The notes under the pieces are model-generated. The model worked only from the letters and a program-made list of their open reading frames with translations, did not search any database and was not told the DNA's origin. Of a stretch of DNA of 64,000 nucleotides, positions 47,677 to 61,900 are shown one piece after another. Made by a program: the position numbers and the translations under genes. This DNA is from Trichinella spiralis (taxonomy: Eukaryota; Nematoda; Enoplea; Trichinellida; Trichinellidae): the NCBI GenBank assembly GCA_000181795.3, contig CM012953.1, positions 1,152,542 through 1,216,541 of the forward strand. The letters are read 5' to 3'. The number at the start of each line of letters is the position of its first letter. Position 1 is the first letter of the stretch.

Positions 47677-50600
47677 TCAACTCTTCACTTCTGGAATTGC
47701 CATCAGCAATTTTTGCATTGATACGGTTGTCTTTTCTGCAAAATTAATATAAATAATATGAATCTTTATGAAAAATTTTTGAACAATCATATTTTACCTG
47801 AAAAACGGGAAATAAATTCGGGTCTGAATTTGATGAAAAGAAAATACACTGGAATGCCAGACAGCATAATGACGATGCCAATTGCTAAAATTATTTCAAA
47901 TACAGATGACTAACAAAAGGAAAACATCAAAATTTACCAGTATCTGTTGGTTCTGCAATGATGGGAACCACGACAAGAAAAATGCAACCGGCAAAGAAGA
48001 GAATGGGAAAAATTAAATTCACCTAAAAAATTTTACCAAAATGAAATTTTAAAGAGTATTAAAATTTATACAACAATTATACATAAAGAAACTAGCATAA
48101 TTTGCTTTACTAATGTGAAAATTGGAATTTTGATTGATAATTTTGATTAATAGAAAAAAATAATTCATTTACTTTAATCACTCTTGGTGCATTTGGCATT
48201 GTTCGACGAAAGTGAAACACACATAACGTAGCCACTGCAATGGCGAGCCAGTTGACGACTTGGACACAGTTTATCAGCGTAAATATGTTCTGACTTAGCA
48301 AAAGAAAAAGGCAAGAAAGAATACCCTGCAAAATAATGCTCAAAATGTATGATATACTCGAGAAAAAATCTGTTTTAATATCTTCAACTTTAAAAATTAA
48401 TACCAAAAATTATTGATTTACATGAAAAATCAAAGTAAGTTTTCACTTTATTAAACTGAAACAAATTTTAAACCATATTAATCAACAACAATCCAAACTG
48501 ATGTTGCTCGCTTTGTGTTTTACCGTTATGATAGTTGCGGGAAAGGGAGTACGATGTTTCATGCTGATAAGAGTCATTGTTTCTGGCATGTGTCCCTCTC
48601 TTGCTCCAACAAAGTACAATCTAAAAGTTAAACTTTTAACAATTTAGCTTCTAAAATAAACAAACTGCCTAATATAAAACAGCTGAATTATTAAATTGTG
48701 ATTTAATTATTCTATGAAATAAAATTATTACTGAACACACGATTCAAGCTTTGAAATAATGCCATTCTAAAAATATAAATTACATTTTCCTATCATAATG
48801 CTTTTTTATTTGATTACTCTCCATGTAGATCATTTATTAATAAGAGACGCATATTTAAATCATGTAGCGATACAAATACATATTTGAAAACCTTGATGTA
48901 GTCAATATTGTGCCGTTGCATGATCCAATTGTAGAAAGAGCAACAAATACCGGCATTATCCATGCGGCGGGTCCATAAACTTTTTCTGCAAACGTCTATA
49001 ACATATTACAATAATTAGTTATAACGGATTTATAATTTTACAATTAAGTTTGTATTTATTGTCCATTTATTTATTTAAATAATCAAGAATCTTCAAGTGC
49101 ACAATGAAAGGAAAAAGTTTCATGTAACTTTTATCATGTTATATTATGAAATATATAAAAAGTATATATATATATATATATATATAATATAAAAGTTTAA
49201 ATTAAATAACAAATCTTACAGTTGCAGTTGCATCTGTTGCTAAAAATTCATGCGGTGGAATGACAGCGTAAAAAGCTACATTGGTCAAAGTGTATATAAC
49301 TGTTACAGTGGTGCATGATATTGCAATAGCCAACGGTAAATTTCTAAAAGTAAAATTTTGATTATTTAATATGGATTTAAGTTACCGTTTTACCTTTTTG
49401 GATTTTGAATTTCTTCAACTATAAAATTGAGGTAATTCCTTAAAAGCACATTGTTTACCTTTGATATATTAAAAAATGCAAAATAAACAATAATTTTAAA
49501 AAATCATGTTTCAGCGAAAAAAAATTTAAAAGAATATAATTACCATCCATTGTAAGCAAATAAAGCTGAGTAGAGGGCAAGTGATATATCTCCAGCATTC
49601 ATACTGGTACCACTGAATGCATCATCAAAACTTCCAGAATTAGCTACAAACTTCCTGATTGTCAAAAACTTGTTCAAAATATGATATAACATACTTATAA
49701 AAAGCATAACTACGCCGGTAATTATGACCAACACAAGAGCTAAAAGTTTTGCATATGTTGTGACATCTTGAATTCGAGTAGACCATCGAACGCTCTGTGA
49801 ATTTATCCACGTTAACAATACTATAAACAATTTGAGCAACAATAAATCATCTATCAATTTAAAGTAATATAAAATATTTTAACAATTAAGCATTGTTAAG
49901 CAAATAAAAATGCAAAATAAATGTCTTACAAATAAGACAACATGCGAGCAAAGGTTCAGCATATTCAGGAATGGGGCAGTTTTGAAAAACTAATACTAAT
50001 ACATATTTGGAAAATGTCAACGATATAACAGCAATGGAACATGGCCTAAAACAAAGCAGTTCATTTAGGTTCATCTTTCAATTTAGTGATCAGATGAAGA
50101 GTAAAAGTTAGCAGTTGAAAGAAATAAAGTTAGTGCTTAAAAACAAAAAATTATATAAATCTATTTCAAGTAAAACATTCAAAAGGAGATAAATAAAACT
50201 TTGAAATTCTTTTATTACCTAATTATAATCACTTCAACCCAGAGTCGGATGAATGCAATCATCGGACCATATGCTTTCCTGATGTAAGCATAGTCGCCTC
50301 CGCTGTCAGAAATCAATGTTCCAAGTTCAGAATAACAGTAGGAGCCAAGGGCGGCAAAAATACCACCACAAACCCACAAAATTAAAGACAGTCCAACACT
50401 TCCAGCTTCTAAAAGCACATTTTAATTAATTATTGTCGTATATGCAGTAAAATGCTCAAATAAATAGAATTTTTTTTTACAAAAGTAATGATAAAACTAC
50501 GGAAAATAATGAATACTGACTAAAGTATTTTCAATATAGAATGTTCATGCAAGAGGTTTGTTTCATTTAAATACATTTATATGAAGCAACTAAAACCTAA

Positions 50601-50916
50601 CTGAAATTTACTTTTCAAAGTAGATTAATCTTTTCTTACTTTCGTGAACACCTTTGGGAGATATGAATATTCCACTTCCAATTATGACGCCAATTATAAT
50701 GTTCACTCCGTTGAGCAATGTTATTGAACGTTCAAGCTTCAACTCTCCACTGTCATGAATGTCTGTTTTATTTTTACCGTTTTCACCTTTCTTACATTGA
50801 TCTTCATTTAAATGTATCTCAGTGTCTGCCGGATCTTTGAGTTTTGAATCAGATACAATTGCCAACTGTGAATCAGGTCTGTGACGAAGTGACTTGCTGT
50901 TTTTGCTTGATGACAT
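47677..50916 (-). CDS. SLC7-type amino-acid transporter, LAT light chain (copy A)
   Basis: Sodium-independent amino-acid exchanger of the L-type/heteromeric (APC) family, in the plasma membrane, usually paired with a glycoprotein heavy chain (C. elegans ATG/AAT system). Thirteen exons: 50640-50916, 50219-50408, 49930-50045, 49695-49820, 49544-49643, 49394-49438, 49220-49343, 48892-48995, 48524-48620, 48173-48325, 47938-48022, 47798-47884, 47677-47735. They give 520 residues with 12 expected membrane segments. Substrate-site [11 protein letters not shown] is in TM1. [41 protein letters not shown] and [10 protein letters not shown] are family landmarks. The cysteine in NCPIPEYAE matches the one that links light chain to heavy chain. 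The N-terminal ~60 residues are polar and differ from copy B. Confidence 0.95.
49163..49186. repeat. (TA)n microsatellite in transporter intron
   Basis: Pure TA run in an intron of copy A. A similar TA run sits at ~53956-53973, in the intron just downstream of exon 5 of copy B. Confidence 0.85.
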
Positions 50917-51625
50917 AATAATAATACTTTAAAGCTTAAGTTTTTACTGGAAATTCGTTAGCTTTTGAAAGTAAAACAAAATTCTATTGATGAACAGCAA
51001 TACTCTGATGAATAAAAAAGCAAAAAAGATATGAATAGTTAGTTGGTTTGATTGATGTCGCAGTGCTTATTTCGCAGTTAAATAATAATAATTAAAGGAA
51101 ATGGAGGACCTTGATTTAGCGGAAATTTCTTTAGCTGCAAAACAAAAAGATTAAACCGATGCCGTTTGATGACATTTCAGAGTGTACAATTGGCCTGATG
51201 CGATGCTATTGATACCAAAACGTGAATACCAGTTTCCAACAAGCCATCTGACATATGGGAACGTGCTCACGTGTCAAAAGTTGACTGATATTCAGTACGT
51301 TGATTTCATTATGGTATACGACGGAAAAAGCTGACAATGGAAAATAATCATTCATTTTCAGCAAGTATGACGCCAACAGTATGATTACGTAATATTTTCG
51401 TGTCATTCATACTTATAATTTTCCTATATCAGGTTGTAATAATTTAATCAAATTGGATTTATTGTTATGACAAACAAAAAACTAATATAAAAGAAGAATA
51501 ATTTCATAATTTTTAACTTAATCAAGTACATAATGTTTTACTTAAAAATCGAATCATTGCAATTTCATTCAACTACTCAATGACAAAAAGCAAGCTAACA
51601 AACAAATTAATTAAACTGTAAAATT
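50917..51625. other. Spacer between the two SLC7 transporters
   Basis: 709 bases between copy B's stop and copy A's start. It must contain the copy B 3' end and any promoter of copy A. No coding stretch seen. Confidence 0.6.
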
Positions 51626-54600
51626 CTAATCAATTTTATTATCCAGCGTTGTTGTCATTTGCAATTCTTCTTCACATTCTTCAGGAACAGCAAGGAAAAA
51701 TTTCTGCGTAAACATGCTGACACTACCTGAAACAAAACCGTCAACTTTTAGATTTGCATCATGTGAAAAAAAGAAATATCTTTAAAATATATGCCCACAG
51801 GTAATAAGTTGAAGCAATAAATAAATAAAACACCTGTGAATTAATTGTTTGCAAAAATAGCTGCTGGAATGATTACATCAAATTTACCCATTTATCTCAA
51901 CAGATTTTGTCACATTTTATAGTTCAAAAAGCAAACGACACACTATCAATTGGCACATTTAGGCGACACATTGCCATTCATCGCAATTTAAAAATCAACT
52001 TATGAAATAAGGGGCAAGTGAATAAGAAAAATTGAAATTATGCAAAAATAACATGCGCAAATAAATTTAATAACTTTTTCAATTATGCAAAAAAAATCAA
52101 ATTCCATAACTTGTTTTGGACATCTGAACATGAACATCATATATGACTTACTGGAAAAATTGCTCAGCACTTCTGGACGATGTTTGATGAATAGAAAGTA
52201 TATCGGCACACTGGTAAACGTAATTCCCAAACCAATTACTAAAATATCAAATTACTCGCATTAAAACTGTGTTCGCTTTTATCTTTTTTTTTAAATTACT
52301 GGTATCAATTGGGGCTGCAACTACAGGAACTACCACTAAGAACAAACAACCGACCAAAAACACAAATGGGAAAATCAAATTCACCTGAAATAAATTTACA
52401 TGATTATTTTTTATCAAAATTGTTCAAAATTACTTTTATTGTTCTTGGGGCATCTGGCATTTTACGACGAAGCTGAAACAGTGATAACATTGCCAAAGAT
52501 ATTGCAAGCCAATTTACTATTTGAATATAGTTGATAAGGGAATAGATGTTGCTGCTCAGTAACAAAAAAACGCAAGAAAGCAATCCCTAAAAATTTACAT
52601 TTTTTAAAAAACAATTTACACATGAAAAATTAAATTGCAAATAAAACAACCTAACCTTGTTAACAATAAATTTTTATATTAATAATACATTAATGGTTCA
52701 TTAAATATCTTGTAAATGAATTGAGCTTCAGAGCAATCAGTCACATCAAATGTAAAAGCTATTCGCGTACATGCGCGCATTGTAAATATACATGCATTCG
52801 TTTATATTTTTTGGTGCGCCATTAAAGTTACAGTTAATTCTCGTTAATATATTTAATCAATTTGCTCCAATATTTTGTCAGTATTTTGTTGATATATTGT
52901 TGAAAATTTTGATTATTACCGTTATTTTATTATGCTTAAAATGAATTTCTGTAGTTAACCTGAAAATGCGTGTAATATTAGAATTTGATCAAAATATTTC
53001 ATTTAAATTTTTTTATAACTTTAAAAACAATTTCAATATTTTCAGTTTTATTTATATTCAAATTTTAATATTTTATTTTGATAGTTTAACCATTTTTATA
53101 AATTGTTTACATTTGAAAGTTGGAAGAAAATTTTTTCACCAATCAGAGAGCGCTGGCATAAATTTTCCTGTTACTCATTTGCCCATTTAAACAAAACACT
53201 TACTGTAAGAATTACGGCTGGAACGGGTGTCATGTATTTTAGACTTATCAGTGTTAAAGCTTGAGGCATTTGACCTTCTCTACCTCCAACAAAAAATAAT
53301 CTAAAAATATAATTGAATCAGTGTAACACAGATAGACTTTAAAAATTTATGCAACAAAAATATTTACAATAATTTTTGAAATATTAAAAAATTCTCAACA
53401 ACTTATCTCATATGCTTAGATTTTAATTATTTCATACCGCTAAAATTACCGTGAAGCTGTAAGAATGACACCATTGCATGATCCAACAGTAGCAAACGCA
53501 ACAAAAATCGGCATTATCCATGCAAATGATCCGTACACTTTATTAGCAAAAGTCTACAATTTGAAGTTTTATAATTAAATTGATAAACATTTTCAAAAAG
53601 TGTTCACAGCTACCATAGCAGTTGCATCTGCTTCAAGAAATTCCTTCGGACTGATAACAGCATAGAATGCCAAATTAGTTAAACAATAAATAACAGTCAC
53701 AAGTGAGCAAGAAATTGCAATTGCAAGTGGAAGATTTCTAAAGCAACTTATTTTTATATCTTTATTTTAAAATGTCCATTACATTTTACCTTTTTGGATT
53801 TTTCAATTCTTCCACGATAAAATTCAAATAATTCCTATAAAAAAGTCAAATGCTGATAATCTGAAAACAAAGTTTCAATCAAAAACCACTCATTGAACAT
53901 TATTATGGTATGTGAAATTTAAATTTATGTAAATATAATTTCACATTTGGTACTTATATATATATATATATATGCTCACCATCCATTGTACGCAAACAAT
54001 CCTGAATAAAGAGCTAAAGAAATTTCACCGGCATCAGTGGATGTTCCATCAAATATATTGTCGAAACTACCAGATGAAGCTAAAACATCAATTCATTAAA
54101 TTAAATTAAATAATAATTAGATTATAATAATGCCAAATATTAAAATTCTTTTTCTGCCAAAACTTTAAAAATTAAATGCAAAAAAGATATATAAACTGGA
54201 GCTTAACATACGCAAATATCAATGGCTTCTCGATAAAAATAGATTTTTATTCCTTTCTATTGTTTTGTAATAAAGTTTACTGCTCTAATGGCCATAAGTG
54301 TTATTGTAGTAAAACTAATAATTTACGAATGTATTATTTTATAAATAAATTTTATAATCAAAATTCATTATTCATAATTACTTAGAAATGCCATGACCAA
54401 GCCAGTCACAATAATCAGCACCAATGCAATAATTTTGGCATATGTTAGAATGTCTTGAATGAATGTTGCCCATCTGACACTGTAGCAGTTGATGAGTGTT
54501 ATAATAACTAAAAGCAAAAATTAAATTCAATATTAATATAAATATGCTATTTCCATCCAAAAAGTAAAATACAACTTTTTTTCACTTTGCTTTTACGTTT

Positions 54601-56586
54601 TTGCTTCAAACATTGCTACTTTAATACAATAAAATAGTATAATAAATAGATCTTGTTCTATTAATGCAAAAAATATCACTGCAGAATCATATTTTAAAAT
54701 AATTTCATAAATTAATGTTTAAATTTTATCAATAAATGAACTTTCGACTAAAAATACTGTTAATATTTGTTAACAACAAATTAATAGAGATAAATCAATA
54801 CAATAACAATATAGCCATAAAGATGAGGATTCAATCTTCTTCAAAAGATTATTTTTCATATTTTCATTAAGAACTACACAGTGCATTGCATTTTAATTAA
54901 TATATCAATTATCATTCACTATTAGCTGCATAGAATTATTTGAAAAAATTAATGACAAGTCAATAGATTTCAAGATACATATATATGTGAGTGCATATGC
55001 GCATGTGTATGTGTGTGAATTACATCACAGTTATGATTTAAATGGTAAAAAAAAGCAAATTACGCAGTAAACAACAAGCTAACATTGGCTCTGCATAAAC
55101 TTGTTGACAATCGCCAAATAAAGGCACCAGAGCGTATTTCGCAAAAGTTAACGCTGTTATAGTAGCTGAACAAGGCCTATAAAGTTATATGGTTAGTAAA
55201 GTTTATCATACGAATTTTTCGATTGAAAAAAAAACGATGTACCGAATAACAATGGCTTCAATCCACAGTCGTATAAATCCTACAAAAGGACCAAACGCTT
55301 CTGTTATGTAAGCATAATCACCACCACTTTTTCGAATCAGCGTTCCTAATTCAGCATAGCAATAAGCCCCTAATGCGGCAAATAAGCCACCGAATATCCA
55401 TATTATCATTGACAATCCAACGCTTCCACTATCTGCAAAATGTAATTAATCATTGGTGTTTTTAAAACTACTTTACGTTACCTAAAATGTTTTTTAATAA
55501 TAATCAAATGTTAAATTTTGAAATAAATTTTAATTTAAAATTGTACTGTTCTTTGAAAATGAAAACAATACTTCTAAATGATGAAATAATTATAGTAATT
55601 TATTTTTCGTGTTATTTAAAAATAATATTTTAATAGTATTCTTCATATTTATATACATTTGACTAGTTTTTTCTTTTGTCGTTATACAACTATATCAAAA
55701 ATTAAGTTGCAACGGTTGTCTAATTATAAGAAACAAATTGGCTTTCATTTATGCGCATTTCTGATTACAAACTCTTATTAGATAATTTATTTATTTGAAT
55801 CTTAAAAATGCATCAAATTTATTCAATTTTGAAAACAGCCGGCTAGTTAAATTTTAATATATTAATGTTGATTTGTTTGCATGTGCATGTATTACTGACA
55901 ATCGAATAAGTTCCATTAGATGTCAAAATAGTAAGTAATGTCATAATAATTTGTTTGAACAAACAAACATTTCTATTCAAAATTTAACATATTTAGTCTC
56001 AACTGCTTTAATTCAGCCGTCTAATTGTCACAAATAATCATTCAAAAGTTAAATTTGCCATACATTCTGTTTCACGAACAATATTATGGTAGTTAAATTA
56101 AAATTCAAATAATCAATTTCTGCTTTTACGTAATAGCAACATCTAAGCTAACATTCAATGCCGTGGATACTTGAAAGAAGGAAGCGCTTCATTTCAAAGT
56201 TATTATGATATACAATTTATCCAAAAATGTATTCATTCTCTATTGTTTTTCGTTAAAAGTATTATTGTTCCATTTTTTTGATACTAATACTATTTTAGTA
56301 AATTTTAAAAATCATCGGATCAAATCTGAATAATACTCTTATGTCGAACGTTATAGGCAAATGTTTCAAAGTTCAACTGAAAAGCCGATAAAAAAACAAT
56401 AAAATACTTACGCTCGTGGACTCCTTTTGGTGAGACAAAAATTCCACTACCAATAATGCAGCCAATGATAATAGTAATGCCATTTAACAGAGATACTGAT
56501 CTTTGAAGTTTAATTTTTCCATCACCATCATCATCATCATCGGATTTTAAGTCGTTCCTTTTCTTGTCGGGTGATAAATCGTTCAT
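51626..56586 (-). CDS. SLC7-type amino-acid transporter, LAT light chain (copy B)
   Basis: Paralogue of copy A, same strand, upstream of it. Thirteen exons: 56412-56586, 55243-55432, 55064-55176, 54382-54507, 53980-54079, 53790-53834, 53614-53737, 53450-53553, 53204-53300, 52434-52586, 52300-52384, 52152-52238, 51626-51726. They give 499 residues. [13 protein letters not shown] is in TM1, then [20 protein letters not shown] and [13 protein letters not shown]. The heavy-chain cysteine is kept ([10 protein letters not shown]), though the PIPE that follows it in copy A is lost. The N-terminal segment is short and has an Asp run (SDDDDDGDG). The C-terminal tail is longer and more acidic than in copy A. 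Substrate range cannot be read from sequence alone. The annotated ATG is at 56586; no ATG is used upstream. Confidence 0.95.
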
Positions 56587-58972
56587 TTTCAAAGATTTCC
56601 TGGGTTAATTAATAAAAAAGTTAATTCATTAAAAATATTTTCTCATAAAGCATGTAATGCGTAAGCAAGTATTAATTAATTAGTAAAGAATAACTAAACA
56701 ATAAAACTGACTTATAACTTGAAATACAAGTACAGTCGAAAAGTGAGAAAATGCTTCTTAAATCAATTTACTTTTAACAAAATTTAATACTAAATAATTT
56801 AACTAATATTAAAATAAGTCACATATTTAACTAGCACAAATACAACGCGGCTTACTTAATTCGTTAATGGCAAACTAATAAACACGCTTCAGTTACACTT
56901 TTCCACCCCAATCATTTAAATCAATTCAGTTACCGTAGAATGTTACTTAACCTAGAAATCATAAAAATAAAAGTAAAAATAATTTATCAGTAATTACTTT
57001 AATTTTATAATTTTTTAAATGACAATATTAATTTTTGAAAACAAAAGTTTGAAAATAAAATGCATAACGATGATCAATGAATATACTGTAGCAATATCAG
57101 TAAGCGTAGAATGTGCCGTAGCTTTTCACTCGACTTATTTTACTTGAGTGTCACTTTCAGAAGTACTATGCAAATTGTAATGTTAAATAAAAATGGCTTA
57201 TTTTAATTCACAAAAACGCATTTTTAAAAATGTAAATGCATATATAATTATTGCAAAAAAGTTTTTTTTATTTTTCTTCAAAAGAAGGGTACAAGTGAAG
57301 TGGTATTTTATGGTAAAGGTTACATAAAAATTTTTTGACTAATTCATTCATCGTTGAATAAAAAGAACTTTAAGTGAAATTTTAAACAGTTAATTAACAA
57401 TGTCAGTATTCTTCATCAAACATCATTTAAAGGATAGTATTGCTTAGTGTTTAACTGTCGACTTGCTTAAAGATTTTTTAGAATCCAATTTTAACTCCAC
57501 TTTCAGTTATCTATTAGTTATAATTTTTGAATTATACAGAAAAGTTGTAAAAAAATTCTCTCTTTCTGAAATTTTATAATCTATTCTGAGAAAATCAAAG
57601 ATTATCGTTTCAAATAATAAATTAAAACTGAATTGTTTTTTTAAATAAATTTATGCAGTTCCAATTACGTGGATATTAGAAATATGTTGAGCAATAATTA
57701 TTCATTTATTATTTTGAATAAATTTGCAATATTTACATAAAGTATGCATAAACTATTAAATGCAATTTCGAATATATTAAGCGAATACAATTTAAAAAAA
57801 TAAGTTCAGTAAATCTGCTGTAGAATAAAATTTTCGAAAATAAATATTTTATTCATTGTTATTAATCAATTTAAAATAATAAAAAAAGTATAAGTTGAAT
57901 TAAAACTTCACATAAGATGTGTCATCAAGTGAAACATTTTGAACAAACAGAACAATGGATTTGTTTAATGTGAAGGAGGTAATTTGTAATTGCAAAGTAA
58001 TGAATCAGTCAGTGTTTGAAAGGTGTTTTTTATTTGTCGAATCGCTTTGGCACAAAGTGCAACAATTCCATTGATCGATAAGTGAAAATTTAACATTTAC
58101 TTTTTATTATAATTTTTTTGAAAAAAAAACATTGCTTGTCTTATTATTTGGTTTTGCATTTTATGCGATGCAATTGTGAACATTGTGAAGCATGATGATT
58201 CGTCGGATGATGAAGATAAAGTCGTTGCAATACAACTGGTAAACGGCAACTGAATTTGTGTATTAATCAATTTTGTTGTCGAATGTTTGAAAAAAGCTTC
58301 ATTTTACGACGCCAACTGCTTCCACGCTCCATTTTCTGCTGCATGCTTGTCAAGATTGATGCAAATTGTCAAGCAACTTTATCCATTATATTACCGACCT
58401 GTTTTGCATGTTTAATGTTGCTTTATGATTATTCGACAAAAAAACCAGCAACAACAACAATAATGCAACGTGATAAATTATGAATTTTTAAATTTATTTT
58501 TTCTGAATCACATAATTTTCAAAAAATTAATAATTAAAAGAAAAAATTTTCCTTTTGTTTTGTAAAAGGAAAAGATTATAATTTGTCAAAAATTCCATTT
58601 CCATAAAAATATTTCGATCAACATGTTCATTTTGTACAGGTTGCTTCTTCTATATTTTTGGGGAAAAATTTTGGAAAATAATTGGTGCAAATTGTGATGA
58701 ATGCAATTTGTTAAAGATATAAATTTTCAAACCGGGTCTGATAATTTTCGAAAGTGACAATTTCAAAAAGTGCTGCTGAACGTGAATCCATAAATTCTTT
58801 CCAACCCCCCTTCTTTCTTTCTTTTCCCCCTCAACTTGTGACGTGTCGACAAAATATGCCAGCTTGCTTTTAAACAAAAAGTAAAAATAATTTTAGGCAA
58901 AAGTTGTTCACTTTTTGAAAAGCGTTCTCAATTTACATTGCTTCATTGTCTGGATATGCGTTTGCACAGAAC
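56587..58972. other. Intergenic region between transporter and galectin
   Basis: The divergent promoters of copy B (left) and the galectin (right) must lie here. No convincing coding stretch on either strand; the open frames near 58256 and 58650 lack start context and composition. Confidence 0.55.
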
Positions 58973-61900
58973 ATGATCAGTGAAAAAGATAAAACTGTAA
59001 AGGTATGACTGACTGCTTGTAAATAGTGTTGAAAAATACTGCAATATGAAAAAATTATAATTTCATATATTCTCTTTTTTTTCTTCTCTATATTTCATAT
59101 TGCATATTGTGCAACGAACAAAAATGATTGAATTGTAATTTGATTTCAAATTTCAATCGTCGATGATTGAACAAAATAGCACCACCAGTAACCACAGTAT
59201 ATCATGAGTCATGAGTAACTTTGCAAATTGGAATATAATTTTACATAAATTTTGTAATCATTGATAAAAATTTGTACAAGTTTGCAATTAATATGATAAT
59301 ATAATTTGATGGTGAAATTTTTAAATATGAAATATTGAATTGCATTAAATTAATATTTGCATGGAGCAGTTGTGAAAAATCCTTGACATCAGTTTATCAG
59401 TTCATTGAAGTGAAATGCAATTTTGCAAAGGAAAGAGATGGAATAAATGATTTTGCAGCATAATAAAGCCGTAGGCGAGGTTTATATTGATTTGTGTAAA
59501 GTGGATTGAGAAGAATGCGTGGAAAAAAGTTTGTTCGAAAAATTTTTTGGCATTGACAAATACAGTAGGCATCTTCAAGGACATGTACAAGTAGGTGGCT
59601 TCTTATTTTGAATAAGACTGGTCCAAAAATCTACAAGCTTTGGACAATTTTGCAACCGTGCATAGAAAAAGGCAAAAGCAATTATTGCATATGATTCATC
59701 ATTATCAGCATCGCTAATGCCGCCGCTGCTGCTGCTGTTGTTTAACTAGTTTGCAACAAAATGACATGCAACACGCAAAATCTAGTTATATCAGAAGCAT
59801 CGACTGACTGCGTTGCAGTATTTGCAGGGCAATTTCGCTTTGTGTGCAGCTTTTTTCATTTTGTCAAGCGAACGTCAGGCGTAGACGCGTTAGCTTCTTT
59901 TTGGCATCAATTTTGCTGTTGCTGCTTTCTGTTTGTCGAATTTTCCAGATATCTCTTCAAAGCATATTCACAAAATTATGGAAAGACAACTGGTAAATTA
60001 TTTGAAAATTTTATTTTTTCATTTTACAATTTTTAAGTTGAAATTTCAATTTTTTTCAATATTTTAAATATTGATTAAAGATTACAGAATAAATATCAAT
60101 TTTGCAAAGGAAAAGTTGAATTGCAAATTTAATATTTTCATATAATTATATGCATTTGCCATTTTACCATGCTTGTACATTGCAAACAAACAAACAGCAG
60201 TGCAAAATATGATCGTTGCTGCATTGTAAAAGCGTAGGCGTCTGTAGTGAAAATGTTCATGCTTGACTAATATCGAGCACCAGAGAAACAGCACATCACG
60301 CTTTTTCTCTGTTCAATAAAAAAAATTTCCGAACGCTAACTCACAGCAAACGCAGAGCAACGCTGAATCCCCTGAACCACCAACTTCACATCCAGCACAA
60401 TAATCAATATTATCTGGCAGTTGTTGTCGTGTTCACCACACTCAGTGGCACTTGAATGAAAGGGAAAATTTTCGTCACACTTATTTTTCCTGTTTTAGGG
60501 CGTTGGCTAAAGCTCGTTTGTAATTTTTAACATTTAAGAAAAAAAAACTTACTCTCTCTTTCTCTCTCCATTGTAGTAGTATTATTTCAATTATATAACG
60601 CTTATTATTGTTACGTATTTTTGTTATGCAAAAATGGCACATGCAATTTTGAAATTCAAAAAAAAAACTTTTAGCTTATTGGAAGCATGAAAAAACTCTC
60701 AACAGCTAACTTTTCAATACTTTCAATAGTAATCTTTAAAACTTCATTGTAAAAGCAACAGAAAATTCTTAAACCTGCATATGAGTTTATCAAAAAAAAT
60801 TAGTTCCAATAATAAAGATTACTCTGCATAAATTTCAATTTTCTTCAAAAATTCATTTATCTTTTTTTTAGAAAGTTCCGTATTTAGCCAAGTTGGATAA
60901 CACAATTCAACCTGGACAATCACTAATTGCTAGAGGATTGGTCACTGGTGATAGGTGAGAGAGACATTTTTCTGCTTAACGTAAATGTAAATTTTCAATG
61001 TCAAAATGTTGCAATTAATTATTGATGGAATTGCAAATATTTTGATTAAAGTTTTTTTAGCAACTACAGTATGACAAATTGTTGTTTAGAATTTGAAAGA
61101 GATAAAAATGTTTAATTTTGCTTCAAACATAAAAAGTTGCATTGCGTTTGTTGCTTTATCATTGCAAAGTAACCTTTGCAAATTTTAAGCGTTGCTTTAT
61201 TTATGTCTCAAAAATTTCACAGCTGGAAAACATATATTTCATTCTGATTATATTTCAAATATTTAAAAAGTAATTTCAACGGTCTGATAAGCATTATAAT
61301 TTAAAATGTAGATATCACATTTGCTATCAGTTTTTCAATTTCGAAATGGAAATAATCACCCAGATATCTGAGCAGCGTGAAGATAAATTTTAATTTATAT
61401 ATATTTGCTGCTTTGCCATTTATTTGTCTAACATTAATTTTATGTTACAGTATGTTGTACTTTTCACCATGTAATTTCAAATTATATTAAATAAAAAGAA
61501 TGAATCAGAGAAATAAAGAGTACTTTTAAAATTTTTAAAATAATCTGAATCTAAAATGATCTGAAAAATTTCTAGTAATAAAATAAAATATTAATTAATA
61601 ATTAGTGAAAAGTAATCAAATGCAATAGAATGAATTGAAAGTAAATATTTTCATCTTTATACATCTGAGCTGAAATTAAAATTTTAAACAAAACTAATAC
61701 TTAGAAGCAATAAATTGTATCGTTCTGTTAAAATCAATTTCAACTTTTGGTGTACAAAAAAAGAACTGTGTTATATTTTATTTAAATTGTCTTTTCGCTT
61801 TGTTGACATTATTTTAACATTGAATACTGTAAAAGGTGAAAAGCATGATACAATTTTTGCATATACGTACAGATACATATATTTTTTAGATTTGACATCA

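Noticed and set aside
59761-60036. 91-codon open frame in the galectin first intron
   Set aside because: Low-complexity, Cys/Phe-rich translation, no splice phase compatible with the galectin exons, no known domain.
60345-60402. Possible alternative exon (QTQSNAESPEPPTSHPAQ then stop) in the galectin intron
   Set aside because: It would end the protein after ten galectin residues and I see no evidence for such a form; kept only as a remark on the intron.
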